Shown one piece after another: positions 1 through 8,872 of a stretch of DNA of 64,000 bases (position 1 is the first letter of the stretch; the number at the start of each line of letters is the position of its first letter). The stretch comes from AP-15 sp963736715 (GTDB lineage: Bacteria; Pseudomonadota; Alphaproteobacteria; ATCC43930; CGMCC-115725). A program made the translations under genes and the position numbers. Below the pieces are notes generated by a model. It worked only from the letters and a program-made list of their open reading frames with translations, was not told the origin of the DNA and searched no databases. The DNA lies in contig CAVTQA010000001.1 of the NCBI GenBank assembly GCA_963736715.1, positions 118,648-182,647 of the forward strand, in the 5' to 3' direction.

Positions 1-90
1 GCCCGGCGCCTGCGGCAGCCACTCCTCGCGCGCAAACGCTCGCGCCGTCTCGGCGAACGCCCGCTGCTCGTCCGAGAGTTCGAAATCCAT
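1..90 (-). CDS. Acyl-CoA dehydrogenase, N-terminal fragment (runs off left edge)
   Basis: The reverse strand from 90 to 1 reads MDFELSDEQRAFAETARAFA and then continues RE-EWLPQAPG, the usual N-terminal helix of acyl-CoA dehydrogenases. These FAD enzymes oxidise acyl-CoA thioesters to enoyl-CoA. Only 30 codons are present, so the substrate class and catalytic base cannot be seen. It is divergent from the binding-protein gene that begins at 218, and the 127 bp between them should hold both promoters. The catabolic neighbours fit acyl-CoA breakdown. No strong ribosome binding site precedes the ATG. Confidence 0.75.
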   Translation of the reverse strand, partial: MDFELSDEQRAFAETARAFAREEWLPQAPG

Positions 91-217
91 GAAGGCAGAT
101 ATAAGCTAGGCAGGTACCGTGCAACCAGGGGATTACGTTCGCCGCGGATCGGTGCACCGGAAAATAGCCGCATTTGCAGCGTATGGATGGCTTAGCACAT
201 TGATCGGGGGGACACCG

Positions 218-1423
218 GTGTTTCTGCGCCGTTTAATTCTGGTCGCCGCAATCGTCGGCGCGAGTGCAGCTCAGGCGCATGCGACCGAGAGCCAATCGAC
301 GCCCGGCGTTTCCGACACTCAGATCAAGATCGGACAGACCATCCCCTATAGCGGGCCGGCCTCGTCTTTCGCGACGATCGGGCGGACCCAGGCGGCCTAT
401 TACCGTATGGTCAACGACGCCGGCGGGGTCAACGGCCGCAAGATTGAGTTCATTACGCTCGATGACGGCTACAGCCCGCCCAAGACTGTCGAGCAGACCC
501 GACGGCTCGTCGAGCAGGACCAGGTCTTCGGCATTTTCGGCTCGCTCGGCACGCCGACCAACGCGTCGGTACAGCGCTATCTCAACGAGCGCAAGGTGCC
601 GCAGATGTTTCTGTTCACCGGCACCTCGCGCTTTCGCGACCCGCAGCATTATCCATGGACGATGGGCGGCGATCTCAGCTTCGTCAGCGAGACGCGAGGC
701 TTCGCCAAGTTCATCCTGAAGGAAAAGCCGGACGCGAAGATCGCGGTGCTGTACCAGAATGACGATTACGGCAAGGACCATCTCAACACGTTGAAAGCCG
801 CGCTCGGCGACAAGGCGAAAACAATGGTCGTCGCCGAGGCGTCATACGAGGTTACCGACCCGACGGTCGATTCGCAGGTCGTGGCATTGAAGGCGTCCGG
901 CGCCGACACGTTGCTCGACGTCGCATTGCCCAAATTCGCCGCGCAGGCGATCCGCAAGGTCGCCGAGATCGGCTGGCATCCGCTGCACATTGTGCCGTAC
1001 CCGGCCTCCTCGATCCCGCTCGTCATGCAGCCGGCCGGGCTCGACCATTCGGTCGGCGTCGTCACCGCCGAGTTTCTGAAGGAGCCGGGGGACCCGGCCT
1101 GGCAGAACGATCCGGAGGTGCGCGCCTATATCGGTTTCATGAAGAACTACAATCCCGGCGCCGACCCGAACGACTGGTCGAACGTGATCGCCTATTACAT
1201 GGCCGCCGCGGTTGTCGGGGCCCTCAAAAGCTGCGGCGCGGACTTGACGCGCGAGCGGCTGCTCGATCGTGTCTCGCATATGGAAGAGGTGGCGGTGCCG
1301 ATGCTGATCCCCGGGATCACGCTCAACACCACCCCGACCGATTACAACGCAATGAAGCAAATGCGGCTGAAACGGTTCGACGGCACACGATGGGTGCCGC
1401 TCGGCGGCATCATCAGCGAATAG
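218..1423 (+). CDS. ABC transporter periplasmic binding protein, branched-chain amino acid (LivK) type
   Basis: Type I periplasmic binding protein of the Peripla_BP_6 family (401 residues), which binds branched-chain amino acids, amides or aromatic compounds for Liv-type importers. The GTG at 218 is preferred over a GTG at 119 because a GGGGGGA stretch lies about 5 bases upstream and the protein then opens with a clean signal peptide (FLRRLILVAAIVGASAAQAHA). The mature part starts GVSDTQIKIGQTIPYSG, the typical first strand of this fold. No permease or ATPase of the Liv type is adjacent, so it is an orphan here. Such orphans are common in soil alphaproteobacteria with catabolic loci, so the ligand could be an organic acid or aromatic rather than an amino acid. 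Confidence 0.88.
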   Translation: MFLRRLILVAAIVGASAAQAHATESQSTPGVSDTQIKIGQTIPYSGPASSFATIGRTQAAYYRMVNDAGGVNGRKIEFITLDDGYSPPKTVEQTRRLVEQDQVFGIFGSLGTPTNASVQRYLNERKVPQMFLFTGTSRFRDPQHYPWTMGGDLSFVSETRGFAKFILKEKPDAKIAVLYQNDDYGKDHLNTLKAALGDKAKTMVVAEASYEVTDPTVDSQVVALKASGADTLLDVALPKFAAQAIRKVAEIGWHPLHIVPYPASSIPLVMQPAGLDHSVGVVTAEFLKEPGDPAWQNDPEVRAYIGFMKNYNPGADPNDWSNVIAYYMAAAVVGALKSCGADLTRERLLDRVSHMEEVAVPMLIPGITLNTTPTDYNAMKQMRLKRFDGTRWVPLGGIISE

Positions 1424-1429
1424 ATATCA

Positions 1430-1550
1430 GCGAGAAAACAGCCAGGAACAGCCAGCGATAACATGCTGTATGAGCCGAGAAACGAGGTTTTCCGCGGCTA
1501 AGGCCAGTTATCCTGGCTGTTTTTAACGCGGATTATCAGCCAGCATTTGG
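1430..1550. repeat. Dispersed AACAGCCAG-type repeat, copy 1
   Basis: The 138 bp between the binding-protein gene and the next convergent gene carries AACAGCCAG twice in direct orientation (about 1438 and 1447) and an inverted match (TTATCCTGGCTGTTTTT) near 1508. The same words recur at 32230-32370 upstream of the Fur-family gene. No coding frame explains them. Multi-copy non-coding repeats of this look are widespread in Rhizobiales-like genomes; membership of a named family is not claimed. Confidence 0.55.
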
Positions 1551-1561
1551 CCCCGCGTCTC

Positions 1562-1918
1562 TCACCTGCGGCCGGTCTGGTCGTGAAACTGCTCGAGCCG
1601 TTCGAATTGGCTGACCACTGTGTGGCAAGGCGGAATCGGCAGGCGTCCGTTGCCCTCCGGCCGTGCGCTCTCCCGAAACATTTCGGCAAAGCGGGACTTG
1701 GCGGCGGTCTGTTCGCTGGGATCGTCTGCGGCGGCGACGATCAGCTCACGAATTACCTTGCCGGCACGCACGACTCGGTCGTCGGCGACACCGCAGCGAT
1801 GCGCATTGCCGAGCAGGAAAGCGCCGGTCTCGGCGATCCGCGTCGGGTTGGCCGCCATAGTGGCCCCGCTTGCGGAGAAGAGGAGCGCGGCGGCGGCAAT
1901 AATCGGCATCGGACGCAT
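1562..1918 (-). CDS. Secreted hypothetical protein
   Basis: Small exported protein of about 118 residues. The ATG at 1918 is preferred because GGAGC lies 5-6 bases upstream; a start 12 bases earlier is possible. It opens with a signal peptide (MRPMPIIAAAALLFSASGATMAA). The mature part is mostly helical and contains AFLLGNAHRCGVADDRVV and a C-terminal CHTVVSQFERLE. Two cysteines (in HRCG and PPCH) could form a disulfide. I recall similar short periplasmic proteins in Bradyrhizobium-like genomes but know no function. It is convergent with the binding-protein gene and separated from it by the repeat. Confidence 0.6.
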   Translation of the reverse strand: MRPMPIIAAAALLFSASGATMAANPTRIAETGAFLLGNAHRCGVADDRVVRAGKVIRELIVAAADDPSEQTAAKSRFAEMFRESARPEGNGRLPIPPCHTVVSQFERLEQFHDQTGRR

Positions 1919-2057
1919 GGCAAGCTCCAACCAGGGTGCTTACCGGTGGAACACCGGCGGGCTTCAGCCCGGTTCCGGTTAGAGTCGTGCGCAAAACGGG
2001 AATTCTCGGGACGTATCCGTGACATTTTAGGGGCCAAGCTAAGGCAGGCCCGCCATC

Positions 2058-2434
2058 TTACTCGGCGTAGTAATGGATCTCGTACAACAGACAGCCGCCG
2101 TTCGATTTGAACGGTCCGTGGACGGCGCCGGGCGGGCGGCAGGCGTAGGTGCCGGCGAGGAAGCTCTCGCCGCCCTGCCCGCGGCATCGTTGCCGACCGT
2201 CAGGTCGCCTTCGATCAGATAGACCTCCTCCCAATATTCGTGGACGAACGGCTCCGTCGTGAACACCCCCGGCGCAAACCGCAACAGGCGGGTCCGGCTG
2301 CCATTGCGGCGCTGTTCGTCGAGCGCGCCCGCCAGGATCTTCTGCTCGATGCCGGAGGGATAGCCGGGCGGGGTCGACCAGCCCGAACTCATGTCGACGC
2401 GGTGGAATTCGAGATGGGGCTTGTTGACGGACAT
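2058..2434 (-). pseudogene. Cupin-domain protein, frameshifted
   Basis: Two reverse-strand frames join into one cupin of about 125 residues. The first carries MSVNKPHLEFHRVDMSSGW and, through FVHEYWEEVYLIEGDLTVG, the metal-binding first cupin motif. The second supplies GESFLAGTYACRPPGAVHGP, the second motif with its histidine, and ends YYAE. The switch lies at about 2176-2184 in CGCGGGCAGGGCGG and needs one missing base. The ATG at 2434 has GGAGAG at good spacing. The family (ChrR-like or dihydroxyacetophenone-dioxygenase-like cupins) is varied, so a substrate cannot be named. Because both halves are well conserved, an assembly error is as likely as a real mutation. Confidence 0.7.
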
Positions 2435-2535
2435 CACTCACTCTCCGCGTTTGGCTCCGCGTTGGCGCTTTCGGCTTGGCCGACGGCTTGCTAGTTTTGC
2501 CATGTCAAGGACCAAAGAAGAAGAGGAGGCTGCAC

Positions 2536-3372
2536 ATGCTGTCGCGTCGCTTGTTCGCCGCTGGTGCGGCGGGCGCCCCGGCGATCCTTGCCGGCGCTGC
2601 CCGGGCCGAAGACCAACCCGCGGAATCGACGATCGACCGGATCAAGCGCGGGAAAGTTCTGCGCATCGCCGCTCTGCCCGGCGAGGCTCCTTACTTCAAC
2701 AAGGACATCGCCTCGGGCGCCTGGTCCGGCATGTGCATCGAGATGGCCAAGGACATTGCCGGCGTTTTCGATGGCCAGGTCGAATATCTCGAATCGACCT
2801 ACGGCAATTCGGTGCTCGACCTACAGGCCAACAAGATCGATTTGGCTTTCGCGCTCAACCCGACGCCGAAACGGGCGCTCGTCATCGATTTCACCCACCC
2901 ATTCTACCTGCACGGCTTCGGCATGGTCGGCAAGAAGGGCTTCCACGCCGAGAACTGGAGCGACCTCAACAAGCCCGAGGTCAAGGTCGCGGTCGACATC
3001 GGCTCGGTGCACGAGATCGCGGCGCGCCGCTTTGCGCCAAAGGCGACGATTATCGCTTTGAAGGCGCGCGACGACTGCATTCTCGCCGTGCAGACCGGAC
3101 GGGCCGACTGCGTTATCCTCGCCGTCAATCTGGGGCTGACCGCGGTCAAGAAGAACCCGGCGCTCGGCGAATTCCAGATGCTGCATCAGCCGCGCGTGCA
3201 ATTGCCCACGTGCATGGGGATACGCATGGAGCCGGACAAGCGCTGGCGCGACTTCCTCAATGCCTGGGTCGATTACAACCGCGGCATCCAGCAAATCCGC
3301 GAATGGCTCTATGCCGGTCTAGCGATTAACGGCGTCAAGCCGGAGGACGTCCCCTCCGATGTAGAGCTTTAG
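2536..3372 (+). CDS. Polar amino acid ABC transporter, periplasmic binding protein
   Basis: Family 3 extracellular solute-binding protein (278 residues) feeding the permease and ATPase immediately downstream. The ATG at 2536 is preceded by GAGGAGG at 5-base spacing. The N-terminus MLSRRLFAAGAAGAPAILAG has an SRRLF motif and may be a Tat signal peptide. The mature part shows GKVLRIAALPGEAPYF, SGAWSGMCIEMAKDIAG and IDLAFALNPTPKRA, typical of the first lobe. The gene starts a three-gene operon whose next gene begins 14 bases after this stop. The family takes up glutamate, glutamine, histidine, opines or related zwitterions; the exact ligand cannot be read from sequence. Confidence 0.9.
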   Translation: MLSRRLFAAGAAGAPAILAGAARAEDQPAESTIDRIKRGKVLRIAALPGEAPYFNKDIASGAWSGMCIEMAKDIAGVFDGQVEYLESTYGNSVLDLQANKIDLAFALNPTPKRALVIDFTHPFYLHGFGMVGKKGFHAENWSDLNKPEVKVAVDIGSVHEIAARRFAPKATIIALKARDDCILAVQTGRADCVILAVNLGLTAVKKNPALGEFQMLHQPRVQLPTCMGIRMEPDKRWRDFLNAWVDYNRGIQQIREWLYAGLAINGVKPEDVPSDVEL

Positions 3373-3386
3373 ACTAGGAGAACCCG

Positions 3387-4061
3387 GTGACTGGCACTGG
3401 GTATGCTTGGGACTTTTCGTTCCTGTGGGCCTACCGCTGGCTGATCCTCACCGGGCTCGGGGTCACGATCGCCTACACGGTCGGGACAATCCTCATCGGG
3501 CTGGTGATCGGGCTTGTCACCGGGTTGTTGCGGCTGTCGCGCAACCCGATGATCACCGCGCCGCTTGTCGCTTACGTTGAGATCTTCCGCTGCACGCCCC
3601 TCCTGGTGCAGATCATCTGGTTCTATTATGCGTTGCCGGTGGTTCTCGGCATTGACATTCCGGCGCATGTCGCAGCGGTATTGGTGCTGTCGCTCTACAC
3701 CGGCGCCTTTTACGCCGAGATCATCCGTGGCGGGGTCAACTCGATCGAACGCGGCCAATGGGACGCGGCGCGCGCGATCGGCATGCGCCGCCGCCAGGTC
3801 ATGCGCCACGTTATCCTGCCGCAGGCGGTCAAGCGGATGATCCCGCCCTTCATGAACCAGTCGATCATCCAGCTGAAGAATACCTCGCTGGTGTCGACGA
3901 TCGCCGTTGCCGATCTGCTCTACCAAGGCATGATCATCACCGCGGCGACCTACCGCCCGCTCGAGGTCTATACGATGGTCGCGATCATTTATTTCCTCGT
4001 GCTGTTTCCGCTGACTCTGGCGGCGCAGCAGGTCGAGCGCCGGCTCGCCCGAGCGGACTAA
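3387..4061 (+). CDS. Polar amino acid ABC transporter permease
   Basis: Inner membrane permease of the HisM/GlnP type (224 residues, about five membrane segments). It contains EIFRCTPLLVQIIWFYY and the EAA loop (WDAARAIGMRRRQVMRHVILPQA split here as WDAARAIGMRRRQ then VMRHVILPQA) that contacts the ATPase. The start is GTG at 3387 with AGGAG upstream. It sits between the binding protein and ATPase genes in one operon. A single permease implies a homodimeric channel, in contrast to transporters with two permease genes. Confidence 0.92.
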   Translation: MTGTGYAWDFSFLWAYRWLILTGLGVTIAYTVGTILIGLVIGLVTGLLRLSRNPMITAPLVAYVEIFRCTPLLVQIIWFYYALPVVLGIDIPAHVAAVLVLSLYTGAFYAEIIRGGVNSIERGQWDAARAIGMRRRQVMRHVILPQAVKRMIPPFMNQSIIQLKNTSLVSTIAVADLLYQGMIITAATYRPLEVYTMVAIIYFLVLFPLTLAAQQVERRLARAD

Positions 4062-4080
4062 GGCGCGCGGATTAGCCGCA

Positions 4081-4935
4081 ATGATCGAGATCACCGATCT
4101 GTGGAAGGCGTTCGGCGCGGTCCAAGTGCTGAAAGGCGTGTCGCTGCGGGTTGACCGCGGCTCCGTCGTAGCGATTATCGGACCGAGCGGCTCCGGAAAA
4201 TCGACGCTGCTGCGCTGCATCAACCTGCTGGAGGAGCCGGATCGCGGGCGGATCTGCGTCGGCGAGCGCGAAATGCGCTTCGGTGAGGGCAGCCATACCA
4301 AACCGGCCGACCGCGAGCTGTCGGCGTTTCGTGCAGCAACCGGCATGGTCTTCCAGCATTTCAATCTCTTCCCGCACATGACGGCGCTCGGCAACGTCAT
4401 GGCTGGGCCGACAATCGTCAAACGGATGGCAAGAAGCGAGGTGGAGGATATTGCCCGGGGCCTGCTCGAAAAGGTCGGGCTCGGCGACAAGGCCGACGCC
4501 TATCCCTCACATCTCTCCGGCGGGCAGCGCCAGCGCGTCGCGATCGCCCGGGCCTTGGCGATGAACCCCGCAGTCATGCTGTGCGACGAAGTCACCTCGG
4601 CGCTCGATCCCGAGCTGGTCGGCGAAGTATTGGGGGTCATCGAGCAGCTCGCCCGGGAGGGAATGACGATGGTCATCGTCACTCACGAGGTCGCCTTTGC
4701 CCATGAGGTCGCCGATCTGGTGGCCTTTATGAGCGAGGGGGTCATCGTCGAGAGCGGCCCGCCCGCGCAGCTCCTCGAAAACCCGCAAAACCCGCGCACG
4801 CGCGGCTTTCTCGCCCGCTTTCACCGGTTCATGGGGGGCGTTTCGGCGTTGGTTGAGAGCGCACCGTCGAGTCCTCCGCGGAGGGGAACTCCTCCCGCCG
4901 GCGATCCGTATTCGAGGTCAGCGCATGACCACTAA
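4081..4935 (+). CDS. Polar amino acid ABC transporter ATP-binding protein
   Basis: GlnQ/HisP-type ATPase. Walker A is GPSGSGKST (about residue 36), the Q-loop is in MVFQHFNLFP, the signature is LSGGQRQR and Walker B is AVMLCDEVTSALD. DEVTSALD in place of DEPTSALD is common in alphaproteobacterial members. The core ends near FHRFMGG; the last 30 residues are proline- and serine-rich and unlike the family. The stop (4933-4935) lies inside the next gene, so that gene is probably translationally coupled. The ATPase energises the permease just upstream. Confidence 0.92.
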   Translation: MIEITDLWKAFGAVQVLKGVSLRVDRGSVVAIIGPSGSGKSTLLRCINLLEEPDRGRICVGEREMRFGEGSHTKPADRELSAFRAATGMVFQHFNLFPHMTALGNVMAGPTIVKRMARSEVEDIARGLLEKVGLGDKADAYPSHLSGGQRQRVAIARALAMNPAVMLCDEVTSALDPELVGEVLGVIEQLAREGMTMVIVTHEVAFAHEVADLVAFMSEGVIVESGPPAQLLENPQNPRTRGFLARFHRFMGGVSALVESAPSSPPRRGTPPAGDPYSRSAHDH

Positions 4936-5713
4936 CCTAGATAGCATGAGAAAATTAGCCCTCCTTGTACCAGCCTCTGCCGCCCTCCTCGCGCTGGGTC
5001 TGGTGCCGGCTCGAGGCGCGTCCTCCCCGAAAATCGAGTGGGTAGACCCCTCGCCCTCTCCGCCGGAAGCCTCCGCGCCGCTGCCGCCCAAAGAGACCCC
5101 GCCCTCCGCAGCCCCGGAAACCTCGGCGCAGGCGAAACCAGCCGAGGGCACGGCGGCCCCGGTGCCGTCTCCACAGCCGCCAGCCGAGCAGCAGCAAGGA
5201 TCCTCACGGCCGCCGGTAAAACCGGTTGCGCCACATCCGCGGCGGTCCGCTACTCCGGTTCGCTTGCCGGCGCCCGAGACGCCGCTGAAGCCGGCCGCGC
5301 CAGAGATCTCTCCGCTCACCACCGAGGCAGCCAACTTTATGAACGCCTACTGGGCGAATGCCGGCGGCAGCAGCGACCAAGTGCTGCCTTACCTCAGTTC
5401 CATCTACGCTCCTGTTGTCGACTACTACGGGAAGCCGGTGACCCGAGAGAGCATTCTCAGGGACAAATTGAATTTTATCTGCCGCTGGCCGATCCGCCAG
5501 ACCTGGTTGGCGCCGGGCGAGGCCAGTCCGAGGATATCCTGCGATAGTGCGACGGCGCAGTGCGAGATTACGGGAGTTCGGGATTTTGACGCGGTGAGCG
5601 CCGAGCGCGGGGCTCGCTCCGTCGGGGCGGTTAGGTACTCATACACAGTCCGTTTCGCAGACGGGTCGCCGCAGATCCTCGCCGAAGACAGTAAGGTCGT
5701 CTCGCACGAGTGA
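4925..5713 (+). CDS. Exported protein: proline-rich linker plus NTF2-like domain
   Basis: Three parts are visible: a signal peptide (MRKLALLVPASAALLALGL), a proline/alanine/glutamate-rich linker of about 100 residues, and a C-terminal globular domain of about 130 residues starting EAANFMNAYWANAGGSSDQV. That domain has the YYGKPVTRESILRDK and FICRWPIRQTW signatures found in NTF2-like domains, which in related bacteria also occur as C-terminal appendages of caspase-like or surface proteins. The start at 4925 overlaps the ATPase stop; an internal ATG at 4946 gives a tidier signal peptide. It probably acts in the periplasm with the linker spanning peptidoglycan. Function is unknown. Confidence 0.7.
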   Translation: MTTNLDSMRKLALLVPASAALLALGLVPARGASSPKIEWVDPSPSPPEASAPLPPKETPPSAAPETSAQAKPAEGTAAPVPSPQPPAEQQQGSSRPPVKPVAPHPRRSATPVRLPAPETPLKPAAPEISPLTTEAANFMNAYWANAGGSSDQVLPYLSSIYAPVVDYYGKPVTRESILRDKLNFICRWPIRQTWLAPGEASPRISCDSATAQCEITGVRDFDAVSAERGARSVGAVRYSYTVRFADGSPQILAEDSKVVSHE

Positions 5714-5784
5714 GGGGTTGTCGCGCCGCCGGCCGAAAAAGCGTAGGCTGGTTCGTCCAATCGTAATCAAAAGCGGAGGAACCG

Positions 5785-6834
5785 ATGCGCGGCGTAGTCT
5801 TCACGGGCGGGCGCGAGATCGAGCTGATGGAATTTCCGGACCCGACCCCGGGTCCCGGCGAGGTCGTCGTCGAGATGAAGGCCTCGGGGATGTGCGGCAG
5901 CGATCTGCACCAGTATCGCCGGCCCAAATCAGGCGGCGAGTCGATCGGCGGCCTGCCGGTCAACCCGAACCCGGTCATCGGCGGCCACGAGCCGTGCGGG
6001 GTCGTCGCAGCAATCGGCCCCGAGGTCGGCGAGAAGATGGCGCGCGTCGGCCAGCGCGTCATGGTGCACCACTACAAAGGCTGCACGGTGTGCGAGCACT
6101 GCCGCTCGGGCTGGTCGCAGCTGTGCCAGGAAGAACCCGTGCTCGTCTACGGCAACAACGCCCATGGCGGGCATGCGCGTTATCTGAAGGTGCCGGCCTT
6201 CACATTGGTGCCGCTCCACGATGAGCTGTCTTTCTCCGCCGGCGCGGCGATCTCCTGCGGCACCGGCACCGCCTACGGGGCGCTGCGGCGGCTCAACATT
6301 TCGGGCAACGACACGATCGCGCTGTTCGGCCAGGGACCGGTCGGCCTGTCGGCGACGCAGCTCGCGAGCGCGATGGGCGCCCGCGTCATCGCGCTCGATG
6401 TCAGCCCAGAACGATTGGAGCGGGCGAAGGAGTTCGGCGCCTGGGAAACCGTCAATCCACGCTCGAACGATCCGGTCGGCGCGATCAAGGACTTGACCCA
6501 TGGCGGCGCCGACTTCACGCTCGACACGTCGAGCCAGCCCGAAGGCCGCATCGCCGCGGTGCGCAGCGCCAAGGTCTGGGGCACGGTGGCGTTCGTCGGC
6601 GAACGCAACAATGTGACGATCGACGTCAGCCCGGACATGCTGCGCAAGCAATTGACGATCATCGGCTCCTGGACCTTCTCGTGGCAGGGCCAAGCCGATT
6701 GCGCGCGCTTCGTCGTCGAGCGCAAGGTCGACGTCGACCGTCTCTTCACCCACCAATGGAAACTCGACCAGGCGGAAGACGCCTACCGCCTGTTCGACAC
6801 GCAAACCACCGGCAAAGGCGTTTTCTTGATGTAG
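5785..6834 (+). CDS. Zinc-dependent alcohol dehydrogenase (medium-chain family)
   Basis: Complete medium-chain dehydrogenase/reductase of 349 residues. Catalytic zinc ligands lie in MCGSDLH (Cys37) and GGHEP. The structural zinc site is GCTVCEHCRSGWSQLC. The nucleotide-binding turn GQGPVG is near residue 180 and is followed by an acidic residue in IALDVS, pointing to NAD. It is followed after 12 bases by the amidohydrolase gene, so the two are probably co-transcribed and act in one pathway. The substrate is a secondary alcohol, polyol or similar compound; it cannot be chosen from sequence. Confidence 0.9.
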   Translation: MRGVVFTGGREIELMEFPDPTPGPGEVVVEMKASGMCGSDLHQYRRPKSGGESIGGLPVNPNPVIGGHEPCGVVAAIGPEVGEKMARVGQRVMVHHYKGCTVCEHCRSGWSQLCQEEPVLVYGNNAHGGHARYLKVPAFTLVPLHDELSFSAGAAISCGTGTAYGALRRLNISGNDTIALFGQGPVGLSATQLASAMGARVIALDVSPERLERAKEFGAWETVNPRSNDPVGAIKDLTHGGADFTLDTSSQPEGRIAAVRSAKVWGTVAFVGERNNVTIDVSPDMLRKQLTIIGSWTFSWQGQADCARFVVERKVDVDRLFTHQWKLDQAEDAYRLFDTQTTGKGVFLM

Positions 6835-6846
6835 GGGAGAAGCATA

Positions 6847-8082
6847 ATGGCACGCCAAGGTTGTTTAATCATGGATAGCGACCTCCACATGATGGAGCCC
6901 GATGATTTGTGGGCCCGCTATCTCGACGGGCCGCACCGGACGAACCCGCCTCGCTTCTTTGGCGGGCAGCAGCGCCAGCTAGCCCAAACTTCGGAAGACA
7001 AAGGCAACGCCGACGCCATCATGGGAATGGAAGTGCAGGGGTTGGCCATCCCGGCGCATGCCGACGCACAGGGTGCGACCGCCTCCAGCCGCGAGCTCAG
7101 ACGCCGCAGCCGCGCCCGCCATCCGCATTTCAATGTGGCCCGCGCGAGAGGTTTCGACCCCACCTCGACCTTGACGGCGATGGATATCGAGGGGATCGAC
7201 GTCGCCGTCATGTACGGCACGCGTGGCCGGCAGATCCTGTGCCATGACGATCTGGCGCCCGACTACGCAGCGGCGCTCGCGCGGGCCTACAACAATTGGG
7301 CGGCCGATTATTGCAAGGCCGATCCGCAGCGTCTCAAATTCGCGGCGCAGATCGCGATGCACGACGTCCCGAGCGCCGTCGAGGAGGCGCGCCGATCCGT
7401 CACCGAGCTGGGCGCTGTCGCAGTGATCGGCACGCCGAACCCGGTCAACGGCCAGCATCTCCACGACGAGGCTTGCGAGCCGTTATGGAACGAGCTCGAG
7501 CGGCTCAACGTACCGATCGGCTATCACCCGACCGGCAACACCTCGCTGAAGGACGATGCCGGGCGGCGTTACGTCGGTCACGCGAATTTCCACCCGATCG
7601 CGCACGCCATTCGCAATCCGGTCGAGCTGATGGGCGCAATCGCCAGCATGACCACCGGCGGCGTGCTGGAACGGCATCCGAAATTGCGCTGCGCCTTTCT
7701 CGAAGGCACGGCCGGCTGGCTCTACTGGTGGCTGTGGCGGCTCGACGATCAGTGGGAAAAGTTCGGACCGGGCTGCGAGCGCCAGATCTCGATGCTGCCG
7801 AGTGAATACTTCAAGCGCCAATGCTACATCGCGCTCGATGTCGACGAGGAGCCCGCGGTCGACGTCGTCAACAAGATGAGCGCGGAGTATTTCGTCGTAT
7901 CGTCGGACTACCCGCATTCCGACGGGGCATTCCCCGAGGCGATCGAGCAATTTCTCAGCCTGCCGCTCAACGACGAGCAGCGCCGCAAGATCCTGTGGGA
8001 TAATTGCGCGCGCCTCTACGACATCGCCACCCCGTCAGCCCCGCTGACGAGGGATCAAACGAGCGTTTCCGCCGCCGAATAG
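6847..8082 (+). CDS. Amidohydrolase family 2 metal-dependent hydrolase
   Basis: TIM-barrel amidohydrolase related to ACMSD and gamma-resorcylate decarboxylase (411 residues). The first metal motif is DSDLHMMEP near residue 11. Later family features are IGYHPTGN, HPKLRCAFLEG and the terminal Asp in SSDYPHSDGAFPEA. Members decarboxylate or hydrolyse aromatic and heterocyclic acids, which suits a gene beside a dehydrogenase, an EthD-like protein and a glutathione S-transferase. The ATG at 6847 follows GGGGAGAAGC. An extra segment at residues 40-90 (GGQQRQLAQTSEDKGN onward) covers the usual lid region. Confidence 0.85.
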   Translation: MARQGCLIMDSDLHMMEPDDLWARYLDGPHRTNPPRFFGGQQRQLAQTSEDKGNADAIMGMEVQGLAIPAHADAQGATASSRELRRRSRARHPHFNVARARGFDPTSTLTAMDIEGIDVAVMYGTRGRQILCHDDLAPDYAAALARAYNNWAADYCKADPQRLKFAAQIAMHDVPSAVEEARRSVTELGAVAVIGTPNPVNGQHLHDEACEPLWNELERLNVPIGYHPTGNTSLKDDAGRRYVGHANFHPIAHAIRNPVELMGAIASMTTGGVLERHPKLRCAFLEGTAGWLYWWLWRLDDQWEKFGPGCERQISMLPSEYFKRQCYIALDVDEEPAVDVVNKMSAEYFVVSSDYPHSDGAFPEAIEQFLSLPLNDEQRRKILWDNCARLYDIATPSAPLTRDQTSVSAAE

Positions 8083-8093
8083 ACTCCACCCGA

Positions 8094-8120
8094 CCCTCTC
8101 CCCACCTCGCGGGGAGAGGG
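8094..8120. terminator. Hairpin between convergent genes
   Basis: CCCTCTCCCC at 8094-8103 pairs perfectly with GGGGAGAGGG at 8111-8120 across a 7-base loop. It lies between the convergent amidohydrolase and EthD-like genes, so it may terminate both. There is no T-run, and similar palindromes occur at 21610-21637 and 21721-21750, so it may instead be a dispersed repeat. Confidence 0.55.
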
Positions 8121-8133
8121 AGAGTTCAGCTTG

Positions 8134-8766
8134 CTACTGCGCGCGGGTGTAGCGGCGGCACTCGATGCGCAAATGGTCGCGGAAGTGCGGCCGCATTTTC
8201 TGTGTCCAAGGGGTGTCCGCCGCCTTCTTCCATTCGGCCGAGCGCACGACCTCGGGCGAGTCTAGATGATATAGCGCCACGTAGCGCTGGGTGCCGCCGG
8301 TGCCGCGGTAACGCCGGGCGCACAACGTGCCCAGCACCGAGCCGAGGGCCGGAATGTGCTCGGTGTTGTACCATTCGTTGAATTCATGCTCGTGTTCGGG
8401 CGCGACATTCATCCCGATCAGCATGAGGGCTGCGGCCTGGGGTGGCGCCGTCCGATCTCCGGGAAACAGTTGCTCGCCCTCATAGCGCAAGATGCTTTTG
8501 CGGAATTTCGCGGTGCGTTTGGTCCAGGGCGACCCGTTCTCGCCGCCGACCGCAAGGTAGGGCGGGCTCTTCAGCACGCCGATATTATCGAGATCGTAGG
8601 TTGCAACCGAGATCTTCGGGTTTTCCGTGCCGATCCAGCGATCTGCATTCAGAAAGCCCGGCACGCGAAGCCGCTCCGGGATATGCTCCAGATCATACCA
8701 GTCGTGAAATTCGTCCTCGGGCGCCGCCGAGAAATCCATCGCTGCAATCAGGATACCCTTAGCCAT
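8134..8766 (-). CDS. EthD/antibiotic-monooxygenase-fold protein with two repeats
   Basis: About 210 residues with an internal duplication of the dimeric alpha+beta barrel fold. The first half carries FHDWYDLEHIPERLRVPGF and the second FNEWYNTEHIPALGSVLG, the same motif with its tryptophan and histidine kept. Single-repeat relatives dimerise, so this protein probably folds as an internal pseudo-dimer. The ATG at 8766 has GGAGG upstream; an ATG directly before it is too close. The family includes EthD and small oxygenases or decyclising proteins of unknown substrate. It is divergent from the cupin gene at 8873. Confidence 0.75.
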   Translation of the reverse strand: MAKGILIAAMDFSAAPEDEFHDWYDLEHIPERLRVPGFLNADRWIGTENPKISVATYDLDNIGVLKSPPYLAVGGENGSPWTKRTAKFRKSILRYEGEQLFPGDRTAPPQAAALMLIGMNVAPEHEHEFNEWYNTEHIPALGSVLGTLCARRYRGTGGTQRYVALYHLDSPEVVRSAEWKKAADTPWTQKMRPHFRDHLRIECRRYTRAQ

Positions 8767-8872
8767 CATTTCCTCCCGAGAAGCCGGACCATCATCATCG
8801 AGGCCCGCCGCTCTTTCCAGCATAACCGGGTTTCGGGCTATCATCGAGCGACACAGCAGCGAGGGAGCCCCA

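Noticed and set aside
3369..4490. A 373-codon minus-strand frame
   Set aside because: It is the shadow of the permease and ATPase genes, which have clear motifs.
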